DNA of 64,000 nt from positions 948,311-1,012,310 of the forward strand of contig MNCI01005835.1 in NCBI GenBank assembly GCA_015680685.1. The letters are read 5' to 3'. How positions within the stretch are numbered: the stretch's first letter is position 1; each line of letters opens with the position of its first letter. A program made the position numbers and the translations under genes. This DNA comes from Gnetum montanum (taxonomy: Eukaryota; Streptophyta; Gnetopsida; Gnetales; Gnetaceae). This document shows, one piece after another, positions 36,156 to 47,312 of the stretch. A model generated the notes under the pieces. The model did no database searches. It saw nothing but the letters and a program-made list of their open reading frames with translations, and was not told the origin of the DNA.

Positions 36156-37068
36156 TGATGAGTGGCGAGGTACCCCTACACTCAACCATACGAAACAAGC
36201 GTAGCACGTGCGATCCAGTTGAACTCTGCAGACTAAATGTCTAAACACCGCAAGGAACACTTGGGGTTAATTAATCATTGTCTTCCCAGACTTATTTGTT
36301 GTTGTCATGGTGTATGGTTAAGTAAGTCCAAGGTATATGATTTTTTTGGTCTTTTTTGGTTTATCTCCTATGCTAAGGGGTGAAGGGTTGAGAAACTAAA
36401 ACTAACTCTAACTACAGCGCTAAAGTCCTAGCATCAGCATCCATTCCCACTTGCCATACACACCCTAAACTATGCAACTGTGGCTACCAAACGCTAATCG
36501 TTACGGGGATTACCACACGTAACGCATGTGCTAGAAGCAGTCATACTGAGGCACCTAATTAGCCTAAGTGTGACGAGCAACCGATTCCTTGACTAGCCGT
36601 ACACATCCGTAGATGATCGTAATCAAGTCGTACTCATCCCACGTTCTAGGAGATAAGGGTGAGAGAATCTAATCGCGATGAGTAGCCGATTCCTTGGCTA
36701 GCCGTACACATTCGTCAATGCTTGTAACCAAGTCGTACTCATGCCCCGCTACTAGAAAAGTAATAAATAACATTAAATAAACCTATCCATGTACTGCAAG
36801 GCTTATCCACAAAGCTCATCTTTATTGCCGTACAGAACTTGCGTTCAGGTACAAAGCTGCTCTAATAAAGAACCGTTCACTTGGGGGACTCCTACTACGG
36901 GCACATGGAAGGATCAATCCGCCAGAGCTTCGCTACTTCTAGCCTAGGATTATAAATGAAGGGAGTGTCACCTCTTATTTATAGATTTGACGACGGACCG
37001 CGATATTGCGTACATGATATCGCAGGGGACGACGCGATATCGCGGCTTGTGCATATCGCATCTCATCA
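36156..37068 (-). repeat. R4 5' LTR
   Basis: 913 bp, TGATGAG to CTCATCA on the minus strand. It lacks about 17-26 bp near 36908 relative to the 3' copy. AATAAAGA (minus strand, near 36818) is a polyadenylation signal. Confidence 0.9.
36975..37060 (-). promoter_or_regulatory. R4 5' LTR promoter: GATATC boxes plus TATA
   Basis: On the minus strand CATATCG, GCGATATCGCG, GATATC and CGCAATATCGCG precede CTATAAATAAGAGG. This is the same promoter type as R1 and R7. Confidence 0.6.
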
Positions 37069-37114
37069 CTCATGATTCGTATGGTTGGGCGTAGGGGTAC
37101 CTCACCGCTCATCA
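37069..37114 (+). repeat. R3 3' LTR, last part
   Basis: CTCAT (second copy of the R4 target duplication), then GATTCGTATGGTTGGGCG to GCTCATCA, completing the R3 LTR. TAAAG at 37115-37119 closes the R3 duplication. Confidence 0.9.
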
Positions 37115-37119
37115 TAAAG

Positions 37120-37956
37120 GAACCCTTAGAAGAGAAACCTAATTTGAAGAGAATATTTTCATCAATTTAGCAAGTAATTTCATTGATCAGTGCATATTTT
37201 GCTTACTTCGCCTCTTTAACGAATAAGTCAAATCCCAAAATTTAAGAACATTTGATGTTGATGGATAGTGCTCATCAAGAACAAAAATTTACTAACTACA
37301 CTATCATAACCACTAAAGACAAGGCAACAACATTCTTAATAGACTATATTTGGTATGATGACTAATTCTTCCAAATTACCAAGTTACTATAATTAATTCC
37401 TAAGAAAGAAATTCAAAAGAAAGATTAAGCTTTGCCATCTTGAACAAGGTCATCTAATTATATATCCCTTATGGACAAACTACAACTACATCCCTTAATT
37501 TCCAAGGTTGATAAAGATTAAGAAGACTCTTAGCCTTAATTTTATTCATAACCTTCTTATTTTCTTCATTATTAAATTTATATATTAATTAAGTCAATAA
37601 AATATTTAGGGTAATGCAAGTTGAGAATAAGCATTTTTCCTACCTTTATTTGGGTAAACAGATATGAGTTTCACTTTGTATGACCCTGGTTAGAACTATT
37701 AATTGATGGTTGTTAGACCTTTTATTTACATCTTATCATTACCATAGAGAATAAGTTAAATATTACTAAAATAAGATTTAATTTTCACATATTCTTCTCA
37801 CTTATATTTTGTTTATAGAACAAGCAAGAGAACATTAGAATATTCAACCTTAAGTCAAAAGGAAAAACTAAAGTATTAGAGCATTAGACCATGGAAGGAG
37901 CATTGGAGCTAGAAAAAGGTCACTAACATGAACTCATTCAAGGATGAATGAAACCC
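37120..37956 (+). other. R2 interior, right part: nothing coding seen
   Basis: AT-rich, no recognised motif on either strand; continues the sequence interrupted at 15551. Confidence 0.5.
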
Positions 37957-37969
37957 AAGGGGAAGAGAT
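37957..37969 (+). other. R2 polypurine tract
   Basis: AAGGGGAAGAGAT directly before the right LTR. Confidence 0.7.
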
Positions 37970-38470
37970 TGTCACATCCCCATTCTTGAATGATGCCACT
38001 ACATAATAAAGATGGTGTCTCTTCATAATAAGTATTGTAATTATTAGAATAAGACCTAAAAGGATACATTATAATAATGAGCATGTCTCTCAAGGTAAAA
38101 TTTTGGGGTTTCACCGAAGGTATTTATACCCATGCATTAGAGGTCATATCAGCATGGAGTTATAGAGCTTATAAAGGTGAGAAACAATTGTTGAGTGAAA
38201 TGAGATAGAAAGTTGATTGGCCATTACTTCCAACCAATTACAAGCCTTACCATGGTAGTAGTGCTAGATTACCTCTACCTCTAAGGGATAGATACCAAAG
38301 AAAGATAATCCTAAGGAATCCTTAGAGTGTGACCAAGATATGCTATTTCACATTAATAAACAATTCTTTTCATTTTCCTTCTACATTTTCCTTGTTATTT
38401 TCTTTTTACATAATGTCAAATGTTATAAATATTTGACATTTACCAACACTTTTGAGAATGGGATGTCACA
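37970..38470 (+). repeat. R2 3' LTR
   Basis: 501 bp, TGTCACATCCC to GGGATGTCACA; pairs with 11792-12310. Confidence 0.85.
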
Positions 38471-40480
38471 ACAACCTTGACAAACTAACCATTGAAGAAA
38501 AAAGGAGTAACTTAATGCAAAATTAGTAGCAACTTGGGCATTAGCATCACTGAGCAAGGTATGGACAAGTAAATAAAATAATCACCAAATCTTAGTTTAT
38601 AGAGATAATAAATAATGCAATTCCATTCAATCCTATCATAAGCTTTGGCATAAACTAACTTAACAAAAGCAATGTCATGGTTAGTATCATAAGCCCACTA
38701 CATTGCCTTCCAAGTGGCAATAACAATATTTAAGATATGTCCCCTTTAATAAAACTAGTCTGGTCTAATGATATCTTCAATAAACTTTTGAATTTAAAAA
38801 GCCCTACAATTAGTTAAAATTTTATAAGTATTATTAAAAAGAGTAATAGGCCTCCAATTATCAATATGTTAAAGATCTTCACTCTTCAAAAGAAGACAAA
38901 TTACATCTTTATTAACATGTTTACGAAGAGAAACTTTTTTAATGGCTTCGTGGAAAACATGAAAGATATCATCTCCAATGTTCTCAATGCTTTTCCAAAA
39001 ATTCAATGGAAAAAACATCAAAACTTGAAGCTTTACCATCTACTAAACTAAACATCATTGCTTTGATTTCTTCTACTGTAATTTCTACTATAAGAATACT
39101 TTGATGTGCTTTTGTTATAAGATGAGAAATATGCATACGAGAGGCCTCGAAGTAGTCTTTTCTAAAACCTTCAAAATAAAAAATAGAAGAAAAATGATTT
39201 GCTAAAAAACTATTAATAATCTTAGGATCTTTAATGATTGAATCATTTATATAAAGTGATTCCAGTTTAGGTACTTGATTCTTTACTTTTAAAAATTTTC
39301 AAAATTCTTTGCAATGTTCATCTTCAATTTTTAGCCAACCCTCAAGACTTTTATTGAGAGAAATTTTAAGTTCAAAAGTATTCCAACATTATTTAGCATA
39401 ACAAGATTTATCTAAGAATTTTTGAGTTTCAAAAACAAAGGGATTCTGGTCTAAGAGAATTTGCATTTTCTTTACAGATTTTGCAAGATCTTCTTCAACT
39501 AAATGCTTACGCTTAGCAAATTTCTTTCAAAATCATCTAGCATAATTTCTCCCTCTACAAGTAGTTCATTATCACCAGTCAATCCAACCAATATCACCAA
39601 TAGGTTTTATTTCTACATTTCATAAAGACTTCAAAATATTTTATCCACTAGGTTCTGTGAACATATTAGCATTCTCAAAAAAGCTCATGCTTTCAAAAGG
39701 ATGAAGAATTAATATCAAGGAGAAAAATGCTAATAGGAAAATGATTTAACAAAGTAGCATTTGTATGCACTTCTACTTTCCTTGTAGGCTTCCAAAAGGA
39801 AACATTAGAGATGTAAAATTTATCAAGTCTACAATAAATTCTATCCTTTCCTTGTTGATACTTACATCAAGTATAATGATTCTTATTTGAATTAGACAAA
39901 AATAAAGACCTAACATCATAAAGAGAATATTTTTCTTTAAAATTATACAAATTTTATTATTCTTGAGAAGATATATTAGGAGCATGACCACCAAGTTTAT
40001 CTAAATAACTTTCAACTATACTGAAATCACCTCTAATGATCCAAGAAACTTTAGGTAGAGATAAATGATATTTACAAATGCCTAATCAATCTTTTAAATG
40101 ATTAGGAGCATAAGTATTACAAAATCCAAAGTCACCTTTTTCACTGTGACAAATAATCCAAATAACTCTTCCAAGATTATGAAAACTAGAATTCAAAAGT
40201 TTTCTTGTCCAATTTTTATTAACAATAATCACAACTACTTCTTTATTAACTTCATGAGTAGTAAACAAAATGTAAATTTTCAAAATGCATTTACCAATAA
40301 AACTAATATCATCAGCTACAATCTTAATTTCTTGTAGGAAAATAAAAATCAAGAAATAAATGTTAGTTTGAAAAATACTCCTTGGCAATCCTTGTTTGGG
40401 ACCTATCAAAAAGTTCCTGAACATTCCATGATGAAACTAGCATTAAGATGTAGGAGAGAAGACCCTCATCCTTGATTTTT
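38471..40480 (-). pseudogene. LINE ORF2, 5' half (endonuclease and first part of RT)
   Basis: Read on the minus strand this starts with an APE-type endonuclease region: FLQEIKIVADDISF near 40290-40340 (family pattern LQETK) and GDFGFCNTYAPN near 40095-40130. A spacer and the RT follow: NWRPITLFNNTYKIL at about 38830-38865, then HDIAFVKLVYAKAYDRIEW at about 38620-38680, where the motif A Asp appears replaced by Tyr. It ends VCQGC at the R2 junction, and the missing remainder is at 10105-11791. L1-type by domain order. Many stops. Confidence 0.8.
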
Positions 40481-42639
40481 CAAGCCCAAAATTTGTCTTA
40501 AAATCCATGTCACTAATTAGTAAAAAGCATTATTTGGTAAAAAAACATTTGGAATAGTAATAGAAGTAGAAAGAGAATGAGATACCTTTGGGACTTTTAA
40601 ATTCAAAGTAGTAGTTGGAGAGCTCTTCTTTTTATGTGCACTAAGAGAAATCCTTCTGCATTAGTATTTTTATTGTTGGTCCCTACAAAAAATTTCTTTT
40701 TTTCTAAAGAGGAACTCTCTTGAGATATCAAGAGCTTACTGGAATCTTTATAATTAAAAAGATTAGTACCAAGTTGAGAACTTATTAAAGAAGATTTAAT
40801 GTATGCCTATTAAAAACCACCATTATTTTCCTTTTCTACAAATTGTTGTTTCTTTTCCTCATGAACTTAAAGAATTTTTGAACTTAAAAAATTTTAGCAA
40901 ACTATGTATAACAACTAAACTAAGTAGAAAAGAAAGGAAATTGCAAAAAAAAAAACTAGAAAGGTAAAACTACTAAATTAAATTGCAAAAATGATAAACA
41001 TTGAAACATAAAGTGCTTTCACAAAATTTCACTCCTCATTAGCCTGCTTTGGGTGAATGCTAGATGTGTGCCCAAGTAGCAATGGTAGCAAAGTTTTTAT
41101 AGAAAAAAAGTGATCCTTTAAGAAAAAAAAACTGATTTGACACATTTAAAGATTAACAAAAAAAAAACTCTACCCTCACATTTTCAAATTTATACAAGTA
41201 GGTTATCAATCTGATGATTAGATCAAAACTTATTATGCATTGGAAACCTCTATATTTTAGAATGATTTTTCCAATAGACAACAGGTTTAGGGATGACATT
41301 CGTCACACATGGATCTTATTGCCAGATCTGCAAGAGTTCATGGTTTAGGACTAGTCTTATGTTTAAGGATTTAGTTAAAGGATTGAATAGCTTGGAGAAG
41401 AGTAGCTTTATTGGATGTAGAAACCTTGTTGAAGTAATGGAGCAAGAATTTTGTAGGATGACTACAAGCCCTAAGCCATCTAAAAAAAATCATCTTAGCA
41501 TTGAAGAAGTTGCCAAGCTAGGTTTTCCACAATAGAAATCATTTTAATTCTACAATGATGAAGGCCTTCTTCTAATGATAAGGATTCCAAGAGTACAAGG
41601 GAATATAGTGTTAGGCTTTCAAAGATTTCTAATAACAATGGGTATAAAGAATAACACTCTCACATAAGGAAGGATCTTTGAAGAAAACCAAATTAGGTAT
41701 ATTTGAAAAAGAATGAGAAATGGTTGGGATGATGGAGATGAAGGGAAAAGAGAAATTATTTCTACAGTATTGTCTATTAGATAAATCCTTCTAAACTATG
41801 AAGGTTCTTGATGGATAGTAGATTTAACTCTCATCATTAGAGTGATGGCCCACCCTTACAAATATGAAAATATGAGGTTTGAGTTTTTTTTATTTCAAAC
41901 ATGTGCTAACTCACTATTTTTTTTTTCACAAAGGATTTCTTTCTATCTACAAATACTCTACTACCATCCTTACTTTGACACACATGTAGCATTTTACCAA
42001 AGCATGTTGATGAGGGGTGAAATTCCCTTAAACTACTTCATGCTCTGATGTTTGTCATTTCTATAGTTTAATTTAGTTGTTTTTCCTTTGGAGTCTCTTT
42101 TTTTCTTTTTCTGTAAGTTTCTTTCTTTTCTACCTAACTCAGTGATCTGCTAAAATTTTTAAAGCCTTTTTATTATTTTAAGATCAAACATAAATGTTGA
42201 AAGTGAAGGTGTTGGAACCTGAAATAAGTGAAAAATAGGTACACCCTAAGATATATAATCTAATTAGAACTTTATACAACTTAGCATTGTCCACCAAAAT
42301 TAAACCCATGACCTAAAGCTTCCAAATCAAGTGTCTTACCACTAGACTAATACCTCATTGTTTAGCATAGATGTTGAAAGTGATGTAAATGTTATTAGGA
42401 CTAGGATCATTCTTCCTACTAATAATTATTTTTTCTCTCTTGATTTTTCAAATCCTTATTTCAATTCTAAGTTTGTACACCTAAATAGACATTCCTAAAA
42501 TTAAAAATCTTTTTACTTTTCATGTTTTCATATTTGCTACGTAGTTTTAAATATATGATCTCCTCTAAATTGTTTGCTTATTACTAATATTATTTTTGGG
42601 GTCTAACATCTCCTATCCTTGCTTAATTCATCTTACTTC
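40481..42639. other. Unassigned sequence
   Basis: The part next to the LINE (about 40481-41000) may be its 5' region on the minus strand. An 80-codon plus-strand frame at 41293-41535 (MTFVTHGSYCQICKSSWF, later SIEEVAKLGFPQ) looks coherent but I do not recognise it. No repeat termini were located. Confidence 0.3.
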
Positions 42640-43117
42640 ATTGACATTGTGCAATTACAAATTCGTTGGGTGTATGTAACATAGCACAGGTTTTCAAACC
42701 TAAGGTAGATGCATATCAATTGAAACATGAACATGATTAACATTTAATCAATAATACACCCACCGACAACAAGGGTAGGAGCCTATTATAAAAAGGATCC
42801 ACTTGCATTATCAACCACGGTAATAGACCAACTTAATACCTCTTAAATTCTCCAAGAGAATAATGGGAATCTTTCCTCGTATTAATGCACTTCTTAAGAA
42901 TTTATTTTTCATAATTATTATGATTTTTATAATATTTATAATTGTCAAATTGATTTTTTATATTTTTTAACTCTTTTTCCCTATCTTTTATTATTTTTTA
43001 TCATTATTAGGCTAATTTTCATGATTTTCTAAATTTTGAATGTCAATTAAACCTGCACCTGAACACTATGAAGCTTGTACAACCCATAAATTTTAAAATA
43101 ACATTTAAGATCCCTTT

Positions 43118-43244
43118 GCAGCAACGTTAAAACTAAAATTCTTTGGGTTGCAACATCATAGAGGGCCAATATATCATAGATGTGATGTCACATTTTATGA
43201 GAAGTTATTGCAACGTCAGTAATATAAAAATTATTTATAAATAG
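43118..43244 (+). promoter_or_regulatory. Internal promoter of R5 ORF3 (GCAACRTCA boxes plus TATA)
   Basis: GCAGCAACGTTAA (near 43118), GTTGCAACATCA (near 43147), GTGATGTCACA (near 43182) and ATTGCAACGTCAG (near 43207) precede TTTATAAATAGC at 43234-43244. Position relative to ORF3 matches the other elements, but the box is different. Confidence 0.45.
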
Positions 43245-43677
43245 CTAGTGTCCTCTCCTCAATTTCTGTCATTTTAAACCTTGAGAGAGATAGAGGAGTT
43301 TTTGTCATTCAATGATTCTAGAGTCTTTTACAAGTAATATCTTGTACATTCAAGCTCTAATTAACCATGTTCAAAAATCATTGCACTTCCAAAGTTGCAC
43401 TCTAGTTATGGGAATGCTTAGAAAATGACTTTTTCAAATATTTTCAAACTTGTTTTTGAACATTAATCTAACTAATAAATTTTACCTAACTAATAATCAA
43501 AATAATTTAAAATATAATGTTCTTGAGTTCTCCTAAGACCTTAGGAATGTCATTTCACAAACACTCAAGCCCTTAACATTAATTTTTTCAAGATTTAATC
43601 TAGCTAGGTTTCCAAGAAGGGTTTTAATATTAAGAAAAATTTGTTAAAAATTAACATTGATCCTTAGGTGAATATAG

Positions 43678-43720
43678 ATGACACCAAAGAGAGTTTCTAA
43701 GGTTGAAGATTCATCGCAAG
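43678..43720 (+). pseudogene. R5 ORF3, first exon piece
   Basis: ATGACACCAAAGAGAGTTTC follows GTGAATATAG, a splice-acceptor-like end; CAA|GTAATA near 43334 is a candidate donor. It encodes MTPKRVSKVEDSSQ, then R6 interrupts. Continued at 63584. Confidence 0.5.
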
Positions 43721-44606
43721 TGATGAGTTGCATTCAAGTGGTTGTGTCAACGAGGCCTCATTAACAAGGCCTTGTTGATGCATCTTACCATGCATCAATG
43801 AGGCCCCATCGACGCAGTGTTGAAAATTAGCTATAAATACACGCTTGTAGCTTCATTTATGGCAATTAGAGCTTGTAGTTGCAATGAAGCTCTTGTAGTT
43901 TTTCCATTTGAAAGTTAGAATTTTTCCTTGAGTGCCCACAGTATGAGTCATTGAGTGTATGGATCTTTATTCGAGTATTGTTGTGCTTAAGCACGACAGT
44001 GTGTGCAGCAATAAAGATAAGCTTTCTGATAAACCTTGTAGCACTTTAGATAGATTAGCTATTTCAATTATACATTCAATGTTTTAAATTATTTATTAAA
44101 TGCTTTTCATTAGTTATTAAATATTTTCTAGTTATTACATTAATGAAGCAATTAAGCCAAATAGATTACACACATAAGTACGACTGCTTCGAGCATAACA
44201 CGTATTCACTTGATAATATGCCCAATAGCATAGCACTTGGTCGCCCAACAACAGATACGTGGGTTCAGGACATGTACATAAAGTGGAACCGGATGCTTAT
44301 GTTAGGATTAGTTAAATGCTAGTTAATTAGTTAATTTAGATTAGTTAATCATATTTCTTTTATCTACATTTTGAACACCAAACTATAAAACAAAAAATGA
44401 TAAAAATTGAATGCCTCAATTACACTTAACGATACCAATGAACATCATAAGTGTAATTGGGAAGACGACGATTGACCCTAAGGCTAGATTCACTTCCTAA
44501 AGGACTAGTGCACCGAAAATGATAAACTCCATGGAATTTGACCGGATCACGCATGAACACTTTGTGATTCATATGGTTGAGCATAGGGGTACCTCGCCAC
44601 TCATCA
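43721..44606 (+). repeat. R6 5' LTR
   Basis: 886 bp, TGATGAGTTGC to CACTCATCA. AATAAAGATAAGC near 44012 is the polyadenylation signal. The 3' LTR (62796-63578) matches it downstream of the TATA box. Confidence 0.9.
43746..43840 (+). promoter_or_regulatory. R6 LTR promoter: overlapping GGCC palindromes plus TATA
   Basis: GTCAACGAGGCCTCATTAAC (43746-43765) and TTAACAAGGCCTTGTTGAT (43761-43779) are overlapping near-palindromes; TCAATGAGGCCCCATCGA follows near 43795. CTATAAATAC at 43831-43840 is the TATA box. Confidence 0.65.
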
Positions 44607-44607
44607 T

Positions 44608-44625
44608 TGGCATCGTTGCTGAGGA
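44608..44625 (+). other. R6 primer-binding site (tRNA-Asp type)
   Basis: TGGCATCGTTGCTGAGGA, offset by one base from the LTR end; differs from the tRNA-Asp complement TGGCGCCGTTGCCGGGGA at a few positions. Confidence 0.75.
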
Positions 44626-44770
44626 CTTTGTTTTTGGAATGTGCACCATTTAGGTTTTAAGTGAATACCATTAATATCATTGTATGAACCTCAAGGTCAA
44701 TATCATTCCCACTATACATAGACTTATAAAAAGCACACTGATAATTTTATTTTATTTTATTTTTTGCAAA

Positions 44771-46320
44771 ATGTCTTCTTCTTTTCATAAGCACAAAGAT
44801 ACCAACCCACCAATCCCACAAGAATGCAAGGTGGTATACACTCATCCAGATGAGTTTGTGCTGAACTTCACCATCATCCTACATCAGGATGAGGAGCTGT
44901 GATAGCATGATATGGAGGGCAATGTCGTCTTGCCCCCTGATCGATCTATTCCCGGGAAGCTATTCAAAACCCTTAACAAGTTGGGCATAGTAGATCTTCA
45001 CAAAGAATACATTTTGGATGGATATGACACTCAAAACTATTGTTCCACTAAAACACAACGCAAATGAGATCAATGTTAGGAGAAATTCCATAAAGCTACA
45101 AAGGGGAAATATTACACCAATCCCTTGTTCCTACTAAATCAAGATGACACTAAGGATCCTCCTACTAAAGGTTCTTAACATGAAGATTCTCCACCCCCTA
45201 ATACTGATGGTAAGGGTATGAACCCGACCCTATGATCCACTATTCATAAATTCGAATCAAGAAGAAGTGACAACCAAGGTAGGGACTTGGGTAAACATTG
45301 AGACAACAAGGAATCTAAGGACGGTGATTGTAACAAGCATAAGAGTGGTGGTAGACACTGCAGTGGCAATGCTGGTCCACCTTCCTATTCATCCTCTTCA
45401 TTTGATTCTAAACATTCCTCTTCATCTAACAATTCTCATGGAAGCTGCTATCAAAACAACCATGATGAAGGTGGTCAACCAGATAATAATGATCATGAAG
45501 GTCACTAGAACTGAAGGAGTGGCCAAAGCCATCATCAGTGTCATTGATGCAACGATGATGATGAACCTCTATTAGCAACTCGAAATATGCTCAACATTGC
45601 AAAGGCAGTGAAAATCCCAACTGGGCATACAAAGGATAGTCAAATTAAGCGCCTAGACATGAATAATATCCCAAGATTTGAGGGGAAATACAATTCTGAT
45701 CTGCAAACACATCTACAAGCTTTTCATGATGCCTACACCTTACAAAACATAGAAAATGAATGGTAGAAACTAAAGCTTTCCCCAAGGACACTCTTCAAAG
45801 AAGCTGAAAGCTAGTATCGGTTCTTAAAGCTAGAATCTATCGGCAAATGAAGTACCATGCTAGAGTTATTTAATGACAAATGTCAGATGTACTCCAAAGT
45901 GTCTAATTTGATAAGGCAAATCCAAGGCTAGAAATAGGAAGTACATGAACCCTTGGATGCTACCATGGACCGATACTATTTACTCCTACACTGATGCCTT
46001 GGCCATGGTTATTCTTAGAGGGAACAACTTCATCACATCATAGATGGGCTTAAAGTAGAAACTAAAAGAACCGTTGGGGTGTATGCCCAAGGAAGATTGT
46101 CTAAACTAAGAGCTCATCAAATCCAAATGCTAATTGAATAGGTAGCAAAAGAAGAAGGTGAGTTATGAAAAAGGGAAAGTGCTGAAGAGTATAATAGGAA
46201 CCCTTCCATCAGAAAATGAGAGGTCCAATTTTGTGATGAGGAGGAGTCACCACTTGATAAACTGGTAAATAAAAAGACCTTGCCCATCTAAAAATCTATT
46301 TCTGATATTTCGACCAAGGT
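44771..46320 (+). pseudogene. R6 gag, first part, broken
   Basis: Starts MSSSFHKHKDTNPPIPQECK and includes YTHPDEFVLNFTIILHQDE, then a stop. The capsid core lies at about 45590-46100 (FEGKYNSDLQTHLQAFHDA). R7 interrupts at 46320 in a conserved STKVD block, and gag resumes at 53474 after the AAGGT duplication. Numerous stops. Confidence 0.7.
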
Positions 46321-47299
46321 TGATGAGTGGCGAGGTACCGCTACACTCAACCATATGAAACGAGTGTAGCACGCGCGATCTGGTCGAACTCCGTAGACTA
46401 AATGCCTACATGCCCCATGGAACACTTAGGGTTAATCATTCATTGTCTTCCCAAACTTACTTGTAGTTGTCATTGTGTATGGTTAAGTAAGTCCGAGGTA
46501 TGTGATTTTTATGGTCTTTTATGTGTTTTTCTCTTATGCTATTGAGGTGAAGGGTTGAGAAACTAGCTAACTCTAACTAAGGACTAAGTCTAAGTTAACT
46601 AGCGTCAGCATCCGTTCCCACTTACCGTACACACCCTGAACTGATGCAACCGTGGCTACCAAATGCTAATCATTACTGGGATCACCACGCGTAACGCACG
46701 TGCTCAAAGTGGTCGTACTGAGGCACTTAACTAGGAGGAAAGGATAGAGAGAACCTATCTAGCCTAAGTACGATGAGCAGCTGATTCCTTGACTAATCGT
46801 ACACATCTAGGTGTTCAACTACCACTAGGATTACCAAGCGTAGATCCTAGAATATGCCACTCGGTTACCAAGTAGCCACACTAGATGCTCATAATCAAGT
46901 TGTACTCATACCGCATGCAACGAGCATCCGATTCCTTGACTAATCGTACACATCCTTAGATGCTCGTAATCAAGTCATACTCGTACCGCATTCTAGGAAA
47001 GCAATTAATAGCAATTAAATAAAATCCTATTCCATGCACTGCAAGGTTTATCCAATCAAGTTCGTCTTTATTGCCATACACAACTTGTGTTCAGGTACAA
47101 GGTTGTTCGAATAAAGATCCATTCACTCTAGGACTCCTACTGCGGGCACATGGAAAATAATCTATCTCTAGAGTGATCAAACTGCCAGAGATTCCCTACT
47201 TCTAAACCTAGGATGGGAAATAAGGGGAGTGCCGCCTCTTATTTATAGATTTGGCAGCGGACCACGATATCGCGGTGCATGCGATATCGCGTCTCATCA
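46321..47299 (-). repeat. R7 3' LTR
   Basis: 979 bp. Its U3 has two GATATC boxes where the 5' LTR has four; the 34-bp difference lies between GATAT repeats. Confidence 0.9.
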
Positions 47300-47312
47300 T
47301 ACCCCCATGACT
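47300..47312 (-). other. R7 polypurine tract
   Basis: Minus strand AGTCATGGGGGTA next to the 3' LTR. Confidence 0.8.

Larger units (their letters stand above)
30232..37068 (-). mobile_element. R4: non-autonomous gag-protease derivative
   Basis: It is flanked by CTCGT (30227-30231) and CTCAT (37069-37073), a duplication with one CpG-type transition. LTRs carry the GATATC promoter of R1. Read on the minus strand: 5' LTR, tRNA-Asp-type primer site, gag, protease, a gap, a short post-integrase remnant, an extra segment, polypurine tract, 3' LTR. RT, RNase H, integrase and ORF3 are not seen. The gap could hide part of this, but R7 has the same structure with the matching interval sequenced. Confidence 0.85.
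15557..37114 (+). mobile_element. R3: complete but decayed Tat/Athila-like element, with R4 nested in it
   Basis: Perfect target-site duplication TAAAG at 15552-15556 and 37115-37119. Without R4 it is about 14.7 kb. Order: 5' LTR, degenerate tRNA-Asp-type primer site, gag, protease, RT-RNase H, integrase, hairpin region, a 1.4-kb insertion-like block, internal promoter, ORF3, polypurine tract, 3' LTR (split by R4). All genes contain stops. Confidence 0.9.
11792..38470 (+). mobile_element. R2: LTR element with non-coding interior, carrying nested R3 and R4
   Basis: It is bounded by two related LTRs (11792-12310 and 37970-38470), both running TGTCACATCCC to GGGATGTCACA (the left copy has TCTCACATCCC and GGGATGTTACA). 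Flanking 5-mers ATAAT (11787-11791) and ACAAC (38471-38475) fit a target-site duplication diverged by two transitions. Removing R2 plus one duplicate restores the LINE reading frame exactly. Without R3 the element is about 5.1 kb. A tRNA-iMet-type primer site and a purine tract set its orientation as plus. Confidence 0.85.
42640..43720 (+). mobile_element. R5, left part: post-integrase region, internal promoter and ORF3 start
   Basis: GAGCCTATTATAAAAAGGATCCACTTG-like sequence near 42780-42810 lines up with the CCTGCTTTGGGGAGGACCCACTTGTG block of R1. A promoter-like array, a TATA box and an ATG after a splice acceptor follow. The element is cut at 43720 by R6 and resumes at 63584. Its upstream limit is not clear, and its LTRs are outside the window. 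Confidence 0.55.
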
